A stretch of DNA of 64,000 nucleotides, taken from NCBI GenBank assembly GCA_034190875.2, contig CM067357.1, positions 23,002,644-23,066,643 of the forward strand, given 5' to 3'. Every line of letters starts with the position of its first letter. Positions within the stretch are counted from its first letter, which is position 1. The notes beneath the pieces were generated by a model. That model was not told the DNA's origin. It searched no databases and was given only the letters and a program-made list of their open reading frames with translations. Shown in pieces: positions 27,861 to 42,849 of the stretch. This DNA is from Urechis unicinctus (lineage: Eukaryota; Annelida; Polychaeta; Xenopneusta; Urechidae). The translations under genes were made by a program, and so were the position numbers.

Positions 27861-29655
27861 TGCATATGGCGGATACAGTATGGTTTATGTGTTGGTTCCC
27901 CGGATACAATATGGTTTAAGTGTATTTGCGAGCTCATCGTCGCGATGTGTAATAACAATAGTACTTCTTAAAGAGACTACATTCTACCAGCGACGACTAG
28001 ACACAGGAGACAATGAAAACTAGCATTCCCATCAGCTGAATTTTGAACTCACCAATTGATAATAAAATCTACAGAGCGTATTTATAAGGCTAAGCTATAT
28101 GCACGGTTGTAATTACCCGGCTTTATTTGCTATAATTGGAAATGCAACTACTACTTTTATTGACTACTCGTATGCACCAAACTTTCCCCTCGAGGTTACG
28201 TTACGTAATCAAATCGTATTTTGCCAGTAATCCCTTGGTCTTGTCACACACCCAAATGATAAAGCTCTCCCTTAAAGCTATGTATCGACTGGCCTGCGTT
28301 TACGAGAGCTGCAGTGATATTTGTTCAAATCGCATTATTAGCAATGATAAAGGCTAATGACTCCTCTTGCCTGTTTATTCGTTTGAGCAAGCGCTGAAGG
28401 CTATTTGACAAAACTCGCGGTTGTAATATTGAAATTGCATAAAACAGTGGTGATTCTGAACAACCAACGTCGTATTTCGTGCGCTCATATGAATGCATAG
28501 GAATAACCTTTAAGTTTAAGGGGTCAGGCAAGGGTTGATTAAGCCGCACACAGAAACTATACTAATTTAAAACGCTATTTAACTCAATGACATAACAACC
28601 AAGCGCCTGAGCCAGCGATGAAAGTGATGGATATGCATTTATTCAAACAAAGCTAGTGCCAGCGGTTCAGTGCAGAATCGATGGAGCAGAGTAATGTATA
28701 TTGTCCATAGTTGAAGCAAATTGTAAATCCGACAGTTGCTACTTTGCAGGGACATTGACCATGCCAACATCACATTTGGATTCGAGCGACAATCTGTTGA
28801 ATTATTCAACATCCCATCGTTCAATCTAGCCATTTTGCATTTAATTATCGATGAGAACACAGTGCATAACAAATACAATAGCCTTCGGAAATAAAACTGT
28901 TGTCGCTAAGTAGGTGGTGCGTTAATACCGGTACTCTTTTCCATTCATTAAACATACATTTCAATTTGACCATTCTGTATTGGCCGTTCGCGTCAAGCAC
29001 ATGCATGCCGTTCATGCCAGCCATTGTCAGCATTTCATGGAATACACATGTCTCTTTATGTTTATGTCCCAGAAGCAATATATAGGTACCTCTGCTGGGA
29101 AGTCCCTTAATTTGTAGTTACGCGCCATTTGGATGCTAGGCGTTTTAAATTAAAGAAGCATGCTTGATCATTTTAGGCAAACATATTTCGGTGTTCGCCT
29201 ATTCGAATCTTTCTAAAAAGAAGACTACCCATATCTAAACAAAACCATTCATTAATTGTTCAGCGTTGTACACAATCAAGAAACGAGCTCAACCGAGCTG
29301 TCGTGCACCACACATGCTATACCGCCGCCGTTGCAAAGAGAAAAGGTCGCACATACAATGTACAGCCCATCGATTATACTCGGTTAATGGGATATATTCA
29401 AAGCTTTCACTCGCTTACCCTTCAATCTCTACATAAGTATAGCAGTATTATTGAAACTGCACGCTGGTGCAAATTATCGGCGTATTCCATGGCACAAGTT
29501 TAGCCAACAAAGTTGCGCAGGTAGCATTGGTATCTTATGAACTTTAAACCAGATTTGCACTGTCAATTGAAACATTTTACACCCTGGTTTTGTTCACTTA
29601 ATGTTTTCAGGCGTATGCATGAAATATTTTGGGACAAAGTTTTAATAAATACTTT
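27861..29655. other. Gene-free stretch
   Basis: Frames of 60-79 codons occur on both strands around 28136-29085. None is recognised or shared with a second copy. Confidence 0.4.
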
Positions 29656-29656
29656 A

Positions 29657-29782
<126 letters not shown>

Positions 29783-29799
29783 TCACTTTATTCACTTTA

Positions 29800-30694
29800 T
29801 TGTAACAAATGAGATTGTTGCAACGTTTGTTTCATCTTTGAGCAGCATTGTATGTGAGGAGTTACGGTCGCAACCTACAGTGATATCGACTGCCGAACCG
29901 ATTCAGCATGGCAAATGCACTCTCCTGAATTGTTGTGTTCACTGTATAGTATTTTCAGCGTCTATTGTAGCGTACTAGCGAGCAATACCGGTAACTGTTC
30001 AAAGGCTACTTTCCTACGGACGGTTGTTGCCAAATCCAATTATCTATACAATGGCGACAACGATGGTGAAAAAGACTAATAATCAAAGATTGACAATGCG
30101 GCTTGGCTGCTTGTCAGACTTGCATATAGCTAGAGTACGCATGAACGCCGTGTTTCCATTCCCATAATCCGTTATAAACGCATGATACTCCTATATCTGC
30201 GGACGTAGCACTGAATGGCCAGTTCCTATACTTTGTTAAGCTGCGTGACAGCATCGACAATGGGGAATGTCATTACTTGTTATACTATGAGCACGTTTGC
30301 ATGCCAATAGCAACAGAATACATTCAAGAAGCATTGTTATAGTATGTCTACTGTCATTGGTCCGTCCATAAACAGAGTTAGATGATACTGCAACAACTTC
30401 AAGTAAGCACATTTACACAAGTATATATTTTCTTACCTACACTATCTTTCTATTTAGCCGAACGGAACATCTCAACAGACTGACAATTTTTAAACCATGG
30501 GAAGATACTAATATCACTCGATCCTTGATTAGGTCAGGTACACTGCGCAACATGTATTGTTTTTCTTCAGAATATTATATCTAGAGAAAAAATCAATTTT
30601 TTCTATATAGTGCTCGATTATAATTGGAACACAACAGGTGGGCATTCCTTTGAAATGCCATGGAGCTGTTTGCTTCAGGCTATTCGTAAGTGCA
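29800..30694. other. Gene-free stretch
   Basis: No frame of at least 60 codons was noted and no repeat match was found. A short palindrome (agaaaaaat / attttttct) lies near 30585-30605. Confidence 0.35.
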
Positions 30695-31680
30695 TTACAT
30701 CATCAAGCACTATCAGCAGAGCTATTACTCAATTGTTTCGTGGAGCCGTGAAAGATTTGCAATAAGCCATTTTTAATTGCGAAAACATGGACTACATTGC
30801 GGCGAGTACTACCAGCTCAATATATGAGCCACATGGGTGGTCAGAGTGATTTTCCTCAATGTGTCTCTGTAGATTTCTATTAAAACTGGGGTGATATCAT
30901 AACAGGTGCGTTAGTCTGGCCTCATGACGCAGGAATTCATGGATTAACAATCCACTGTTGTAATTAACTGTTGTTTAAAGAACATTGAGCTTTGGAAAAC
31001 TGTAGTAACATAGTTGTGAAATAGGATTTTTTACGACAATACCACTCACTGTAGAGGTAAATTTGGCACCGTGTTTGTTTTCTTGTATGAGCTTGCTCTC
31101 ATATAAATAGACAGAACTTATTGCCGAATTCGTGCTTTAATATTAATGCCAATGAATTAGGTACAAGCAATAAGTGCTAGCTGCAGGCGTTGACATACAA
31201 TGATTGGTATTCCCTGAAAACCATCTCTCCGCGAAAATTCTGATATGACTTTGAGAATTGTTTATATGGAACAGTTATAAGTTAACAGGCGTTTATGCTA
31301 GCAATATATATGCTGAGCACAAAAAACGGCTCTTGCAAATATATAAATTATGCGTTATTTTTGTGCCTGCTAATATTCTGCGCAGATAAGAGGCGCCTTT
31401 ATAGGCGTTCCGGTGATACAGACCAACTACCGCGACATTAAGATCGTCATTATCTCATTACAGAAGCAATGAGGATAAATAACTCATCGCCAAACAACCC
31501 AAATGTTTTATCCAAAAATGTTTAATCCCCTAGGTGCAATCACATTACCAAACACATTTATGCATTGAATAAAAATAAATGATAAATGTCGAAGCGTTGA
31601 GCGTTAATAGCACCATAACCTTTGTGCCTATTGGATATATCACGCCAAAGTGTTGGGTAATCATTTGATATCATCGTGTA
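30695..31680 (+). repeat. Repeat family W, copy 1
   Basis: It matches 49080-49760 in direct orientation: agcactatcagcagagct at 30707-30724 with 49086-49103, and the stretch around 30805-30825 with 49212-49232. Its latter part (31330-31640) also matches 50090-50380. There is no recognised coding content. Confidence 0.7.
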
Positions 31681-35945
<4,265 letters not shown>

Positions 35946-36269
35946 TCCTTATCTGTTGCACACATCCATAATTCTGCTGTTTTAGTGCATGTCTAGAATA
36001 TAAACAAGAATTGTTGCATTCGACTATATCGATTATACATCTATGCCTATTTTGTTTTGCGCAGAACAAGTAACATAGGTTGGAGATATTGAATATCGTA
36101 TTTGTTATGCTTATTTGCACATCCCAGGAGCAAATACGGATTTCTTCTTTTGACTCATGCCGATAGCTTTGGAGCATTTAAAAAGAATGTCCGTAAACGG
36201 TAAACGGCGAAGTCATTACCCTCGCACGATCGGCATAGCGGACTGAAATCTTCGACTTATTCAGCAATA

Positions 36270-37132
36270 GATTTGGTCAAGGAAGCCCATATCGTCGCGT
36301 TTGTTGAGATTAATCACCAACCAGAGTCGACAAATGCTTCACAAGCACAGCGGCTAGATCATTAATTGCGAAAACCTTTTTGTACAACAATCACTCGTTG
36401 TACCGTGTTACAAATGACTAAGAAAACATTCTATTTTTAAGTAGAATTGCGTCACATTTGAAACAGTTCTCAAACGAAGCGATTACCATAGAATAGAGAT
36501 CCAAAATGTTGCCAACTACATTCATCTCCAGTCGCCTGGAGAGTATTGTGTAAGGAATTCACCCGATATATGCTCAAAGTTAGCGTGCGTGACTATTGCT
36601 GCACTATGCCATCACTGTCCACTTCTTAGTGGAAAGTACCCCAGCTGAAAACATTCCTCAAAAATAGGAGGATCCGTTGCTCGGATTATAAGAAAACTGA
36701 GCTTGTAGAATAAGTAAGAAATGCCTGCAGCACTGTAAATATTGTGACTTAGTCAGAGAAGATGATGGAGATAATATTTACAATGAATGAAGAACTATTA
36801 GCATGGAGGGCCAGCAAGACAATTTCCCAGATCCTAACAAACTGTTTGCATGGCACGCCGACATTTCAAATGCTCCTGGGCTTACTGAGGCTTACTGTCT
36901 TATTCATGTGACGACCAAGAGCAAGTGGAGTAGCAGGGGGGCATCATTTGAAAGCAAAATGGGATATCAGATGTTCCGCAACAGACACATACATGCAGAT
37001 GAATATAGATCTCTAAATCTTTGTAGGTGTTATCTGAGGGGGAAATGTGTTAGGGAGCAGCCCAAGTCCGAACAAACATACAATGTATGGCTTCTTCCTC
37101 CATACCATCTGGTACCACTGAGTGTGCTGGAT
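36270..37132 (+). repeat. Segment duplicated, inverted, at 47700-48310
   Basis: Positions 36455-36550 match the reverse complement of 48285-48190 at about 85-90%. Landmarks are ccaaaatgttgccaacta and ttcatctccagtc. The match continues through 36660-36790 and into the candidate exon at 36803-37132. The partner has deletions in the exon part. Confidence 0.85.
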
Positions 37133-37473
37133 GTGAGTGCACAGGGTAATTCTTAATTTACATAATTAGAATAATTAACTTTAGAAAGTTGAATACAGAT
37201 ATGTCACACATCTTATGAATATGTATAAATACCTCTGAAGACTTGCTAGTGCAATAATAACTTGTGTTTTGTTTTATATGGTGTCGTGGTTTGTTGGAAC
37301 AGAGATAAAAACTTGGTTATCTATTTTCTCATCTTTCGTTGCAGGGATGGAGGTGGTCGCAAACATGTAGTGGCAATGATGTTTGTAGTGACTACTTCAA
37401 TACTAATGCAAAGTCTAATCCAGCATTACCGCCTGATGAAGATAAATGTCGCACAGCTTGTTGTCTTGATTAA
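36803..37473 (+). CDS. Possible two-exon gene, unknown small Cys-rich protein
   Basis: Exon 1 would run 36803-37132 (110 codons) and exon 2 37345-37473 (42 codons plus TAA), with an intron of 212 bases. The ATG has a favourable context (agcATGG), and an in-frame TGA sits 15 bases upstream. The donor is gat|GTGAGT. The acceptor follows a pyrimidine-rich run ending ttgcag. Joining them keeps frame and gives a 152-residue product with nine cysteines: one mid exon 1, three in a LCRCYLRGKC stretch, and five in exon 2. It has a WRW motif at the junction and no signal peptide or membrane segment. I recognise no family. The exon 1 length alone is compatible with chance, so the case rests on the splice sites and the related copy at 47.7-48.3 kb. 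No AATAAA is close by. It could equally be repeat sequence. Confidence 0.25.
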
Positions 37474-38122
37474 TTTGATGTCTAGAAATTGCAATTACAC
37501 ATTCTATATACTTGTCACGTCAGAAATACAACTGACGGAAACTTTACTGCCATCCACGGGTGTTGTTTCGTTTTCTTGCGAACATAGGCCTTGCAATCCA
37601 TCACGGCGCAATTGAATCTGGGCATGGTTGCTTCTGCACAGTCTATATTGTCTATAGAACGACATTCTTAAACAATTATCCCTAACTAACACCAATATAA
37701 AACAAAAACAACGAATATTCACCACAGTTTTAATCTCTTCGTTCTGCGTCGGGTATTGCGTTTGCGTTTTGGAAAAACATTCCCCTTATACCGATTGAAA
37801 ATCTGTATGGCCGCCTGGTGGCCGCGACGGAAACCCGCGAATGTGAAGCCTAGATTCATTGTTTTCCCTTGCAGTCATATTTTACTGTACGATAGTAACT
37901 AACAGTTAAGGAGTATAATTATCAGAAGCGACACTTATTATGCTTTCATTGAAATAGAGCGGCTGCTTCTCCGGGTTCTTCATACGGCAGTATGTCTGTA
38001 CAAATTACAGCATCCTCATTTGCATATTAACAGGGCTGCTTTGAACGGCATATTTGTTCCATGTTTGCATACGTTTTAGCCGTTCCGTTAGACTGTTGCT
38101 TGCACGTAATTGCCACGTTCCA
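37474..38122. other. Unassigned flank before the assembly gap
   Basis: Nothing recognised. Frames on both strands (for example 37504-37725, -) overlap one another and are of chance length. Confidence 0.35.
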
Positions 38123-38222
38123 NNNNNNNNNNNNNNNNNNNNNNNNNNNNNNNNNNNNNNNNNNNNNNNNNNNNNNNNNNNNNNNNNNNNNNNNNNNNNN
38201 NNNNNNNNNNNNNNNNNNNNNN
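38123..38222. other. Assembly gap of exactly 100 N
   Basis: A round 100-base run of N is the usual placeholder for a scaffold join of unknown size. The two sides need not be adjacent in the genome, and frames crossing it are meaningless. Confidence 0.98.
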
Positions 38223-38607
38223 AAATCAACCTTACAAGGTCACTACGCGTCCTCAAGTAACGAAGCTAGGTCAAATTAACACTGGGTAGAATGTCCTCTA
38301 GACTTGTTAAACATCGCTTATTTTGTCTAATTTGCCTGATTGATCTAACAATCTTTTGTAACGCACTGGACCATCTTGAGCATAATAACGGTAGTTACAT
38401 TTAAAATCTAGCACCAATCGAGATTTTCTTTGGCATGAGTTTCTTTTAGATCCAGCCGGCATAATATAGCCAGAAGCAACATTCGTAAGCCAGTTAGTGG
38501 ATAAACTGGCCAGAGTCACAAAAAATGGAACACCACATGATTTCGTACCTGACGTATCCGAAGATGTTGCATAGTATTTTATGATGCAAAACCAATATTG
38601 GGACGGT

Positions 38608-38761
38608 GGGGGGGGGGGGGGGGGGGGTATTTGCCAGCAATTATGGTGGTGTAACGTCACTCTCTCACACATCAGATACGATTATTATGCACTGGGATTG
38701 ACAAATCACTGATCTCTTTCGTCTGACTGCCGGAAGGATTGTGCGGGGTGGGGGGGGGGGG
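38608..38761. repeat. Two poly-G tracts
   Basis: Twenty consecutive G run from 38608 to 38627 and twelve from 38750 to 38761, the latter preceded by ggggt and followed by aggg. Both could form G-quadruplexes and can also disturb sequencing and assembly near the gap. They create the poly-proline run in the minus-strand frame 38307-38672, which I do not call. Confidence 0.9.
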
Positions 38762-38958
38762 AGGGTGATTTGTACTAATGCAAAACTTTGCAGGTACTAT
38801 TTGGTACAGAAAGACTAAAAAGCAATAAAATTCAAGCCGATTGTCTTATTCTGTGAGGCAATATTAACTTCCTTTCTATAATCCTGGCGCTTTATGCCCT
38901 ACATTAATAGAGGTCAGCAGCATAGGAGTATTTACAATGAAACCATAACGCCACAGCT

Positions 38959-39704
38959 ATGCCGTGCCTTCCGCCATGTGAGTGCTATTTAACAGCAAAA
39001 TCAAATCATTTGATACCTCACAAGGAGTTCATTCGGCATTGCAGCCTTTGGTCATTTCCTGAGTTGGTGCAGTTTACTGATTTCAAATATATCTACAGTT
39101 ATCTGCACCACGTACTGAAATGTGAGACGGTGAAATATTTAAATGATTGGTTCAGGTGTTTTGGTATTAAGTTTGGCAAGTAAAGAAGCTCATTACACCA
39201 GTGCAGGCGTCAATCCTTATCTTATTGATCAATGCTGATTCTTTAATAATTAAATGTTTAATGATGGGTTTTATAATAGAAGAATACTGTCACACGATAA
39301 AAGACCTCAAATCGGGCGACAAATTAGAGGAAAACTACAATAGATGTGTGAGCCACATTGCAATACCCGTTAGCCTCCAGCTCTTATTTTCAAATTCAAA
39401 TGTGTGTCTGGCATTAGGGAGCTTTCTATTTTGCATTATTGCAATAAAACACATCAATGAAGTGACTGTGTTATGCCGATGGTCTGCAACAAGTGAAGTT
39501 GTAATCATCAAAACATTTTACTTTGCCATGCATTACGCAGTGACAAATAGAAATGTTATTTGTATAGTCAACCAAAAGCCCCGGAATGACATAGTGCACG
39601 TCGGTGAGTACATGTTAGCTAACGACCAAGAAGCAGGTCTGCCTCCCCAGGACCGAAATAGTAGAGGATTGATTGACAGTTATGCCACTCTCACGACATA
39701 TTAA
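38959..39704 (+). other. Two adjacent open frames, including the longest non-repetitive frame in the window
   Basis: A 74-codon frame (38959-39183) is followed 17 bases later by a 167-codon frame (39201-39704) in a different phase. The second has a strongly hydrophobic part (about residues 53-83, one possible membrane helix) and a polar C-terminus. No family is recognised. At this base composition I estimate about 0.25 such frames by chance in 64 kb, so it is only mildly unusual. A GTAAAG donor-like string overlaps the first stop. I see no second copy in the window. Confidence 0.2.
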
Positions 39705-39908
39705 CTACGAACGACTTAGGGAATGGTGCACAAGATATATACCCGCGAGCCATCCAATTCGTCAATGAGCTGGATACGAGTAGTACTCGGGCAAATTTGC
39801 TTCTGTGGTAGAAATGTCCATCGCAAGATCCCCACACCATTCTGGAGCTCATGTTAATTTATCCAAAGAAGGACCATGCAAATAAACGAATGTATACGTG
39901 CGTATTTA

Positions 39909-40040
39909 TACACACACACACGCACACACACACGCACACACACACGCACACACACACGCACACACACACCTATACATTTATATAAATATATAAAAATATT
40001 TATATATATATATATATATACATAAACATATATACATATA

Positions 40041-40102
<62 letters not shown>

Positions 40103-40268
40103 CATCTGCATGCATATATACATATATATATATAAGTATACACACACATATATATGTATATATATATATATATAAATATGTATAAATATATATATTTACA
40201 TATATGTGTGTGTGCGTGTGTGCGTGTGTCCGTGCGTGTGTGTGCGTGCGTGTGATTGTGTGTGTGTA
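39909..40268. repeat. Symmetric (CA)n - (TA)n - (TG)n microsatellite
   Basis: A CA tract with CG every 12 bases (39921, 39933, 39945, 39957) is followed by about 220 bases of TA with variants. A TG tract with scattered CG ends the block (40205-40268). The two ends are complementary, so the whole block is an imperfect palindrome. Confidence 0.9.
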
Positions 40269-40269
40269 T

Positions 40270-41618
40270 TCACGATGTCCTGCATCAAAAAGTTGGTCAG
40301 GGCTTTCTCTCGTAGATTGAAACAGGCAATGTATGACGCGTTACCGTAAGTAATATGCCGAGCTTGCAACGTTTTACATAATTCTACCACCACCGATGAG
40401 TGCTTGTTTCGATGGATGTTTCCCGGATGAATGCAAATGTGCCGGATTTGTACTTGTTTACAGCTCATTTCACAATGCGTGTAGCTCAATGCCATAAAGA
40501 ATTGCATGCTTCGGGGGTACATATCAAGTGCATCTTTCGCTAAGATGATTTTGACAGTCGCACCTTATATATCGTGTGAGCGGCATTGCACTGTCAATTA
40601 GTCTTATACATTTTCATTATACACACGCAAAGTGTCCTGCTTGGAGCTATATGTCATATTGATATGGCAAATAGCACCGAATGAACAGCCATGTTCATGA
40701 AGTCTCCCACGGGCAATTGAGTTACACCGCAGTGTCAATGTCCTCGTGCGTTCACTGTAGATATGAATTTACTACAACAAAGCAACATCTAACTTTCCAC
40801 ATAACAGACACTCCTATAAATGACCCATGCTTAGCTGTTAGATTTAACGACAGTGCTGTGTGGTTCACACATACACCTCATCATCCTTGTTGGGCGTGTA
40901 AGCGATCACTTTGGTTCACCCATGTAGCATGGTAAATGTTTACTTCCTGTAGCGTTATTGCTGTACCTCGTGGCAACGATTGCGAATTACCACAGTTTGT
41001 TTCAACTGACCTCAAAGGTTGGTTCAAGCTTACATATTTGTTGAAGGTCATAGATGTGGTTAATCGCATGCTTTATATACCGTAGATTAGAGCAGGCCCT
41101 GGAAGTGAATTAACTTGGTCATTAGATTGGAAAGTCTTGCACATCGTACTATCGCTTTTTATATATACTGCGAGTTCAAATAACGCATGTTTTCGCATTG
41201 TTGTATATATCACTTGCAGCATGATATATGTGCATGGTTAATGATCAAAATTCGGCCCAGAGACTATTGCTACATAGTTATTATTCTTAACAGTAAAAGT
41301 GCCCGGTATATTAATTGTTTTGGCTCGAATGGCCGTCGCATTGCAGTTTAACCGGCAACGATTACGACAACTTTCAAATTACATGCGATTCAAACGACAG
41401 TGCATTGATATATAGCAAGGTCTGTGTCGCGTATCGGTACCAGTCACGAACCAATCGTGCTGCCGTGATTGTACATAAAACATTACATAATTCAGATAGG
41501 CATACTCAAGAACGATCGCGCAAAACTGTCACCACATCTCTCTCTGACTCATTGCAAGACGAAAGTCAATTTAAGCCACATTCTTAAGTCTAGCATTTCC
41601 CGTGCACCAACTCTCTAA
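40270..41618. other. Gene-free stretch
   Basis: Frames of 84-108 codons occur at 40196-40522 (-), 40681-40935 (+) and 41315-41587 (+). None is recognised and all are compatible with chance. Confidence 0.4.
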
Positions 41619-41620
<2 letters not shown>

Positions 41621-41661
<41 letters not shown>

Positions 41662-42035
41662 TATAGAGATATAGATATATATATATATATATATATAGAG
41701 ATATATATATATATATAGAGAGATATATATATATCTATATCTAGATTCTATAGTAAATAGATATATATATATATATCTATATATTTATCTAGACATGTAT
41801 ATCCCTCTCTATATCTATCTATATCCCTCTATAAATACCTCTATAAAGATATATAAATATTTATTTATCTCTCTGTATTTATAGATCTCTCTCTATATAT
41901 CTTTTCTATATTTATATCTATATCCCATATATATATTTATATTTCTATATATATGTATATGCACACATATATATATATATATATATATACATATATAAAT
42001 ATACATATATTTATATATATATATCTATATATAGA
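41621..42035. repeat. Degenerate TA / GATA / CTAT microsatellite block
   Basis: Nearly pure TA with gata and agag variants gives way to tatctct and ctataaa units, then TA again. The gradual decay suggests an older array than the pure TA tracts elsewhere. Confidence 0.9.
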
Positions 42036-42388
42036 AAATACATCACTTTAATATGCTATTCAAATTGAAATGCGTCCCTACGGCACTAAGCTACGAAGAG
42101 CTGCGGATACAGTTTTAGACATCTAATTTATGTTATTTCCTCAATCTTGAAGAGTTTTTTCTTGAGTCTGCGTTCAGGCTGATTTGATGAATTTATCGGT
42201 TTGTGACATCCAACGCAGCACGATTTGTTCCTGACTGGGAGAGACATACATCGCATACGCGCCACCATAAGAACGACATGCCTTTTGAATCGCCTACTCG
42301 TAATTGGTAAGGGTCTGTTAAACTGCTATGGGACGTCTAATTGAGTTTGACGCAATTAAAATCACGGGCGATATGAAAGGTACATAAG

Positions 42389-42427
42389 TATATATATATA
42401 TTTATATATGTATATATATAAATATAT

Positions 42428-42509
<82 letters not shown>

Positions 42510-42568
42510 TATATATATACATATAAATATATTTATATATATACAAATATAAATATGTACATATATAC

Positions 42569-42606
<38 letters not shown>

Positions 42607-42842
42607 ATATTCATATATATATATATAAATAAATATATATATGTCTTTATGTATATGTAGTATATGTATATATTTCTATATATATAAATATATATATATA
42701 CATATATTTATGTGTATATAACATATATATATATGTTTTGTATTTATATAAGTATATATATAAGTATACATATATAAATCTATATATATTTATATATATG
42801 CATTTATGTGTATGCATATATATGCATATATATACATATATT
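42389..42842. repeat. (TA)n-dominated microsatellite block
   Basis: Pure TA of about 65 bases (42440-42505) lies within some 450 bases of tata, taaa and tgta units. Frames on both strands are Tyr/Ile artefacts. Between this and the previous block, 42036-42388 is ordinary unassigned sequence. Confidence 0.95.
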
Positions 42843-42849
42843 AATGCAT

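Noticed and set aside
36803-37132. Resemblance of the candidate exon to GCM or FLYWCH zinc-binding domains
   Set aside because: Only a loose Trp/Cys/His pattern is shared; residue spacing does not match either family.
38005-38279. Open frames crossing the N run
   Set aside because: The gap length is a placeholder, so the reading frame across it has no meaning.
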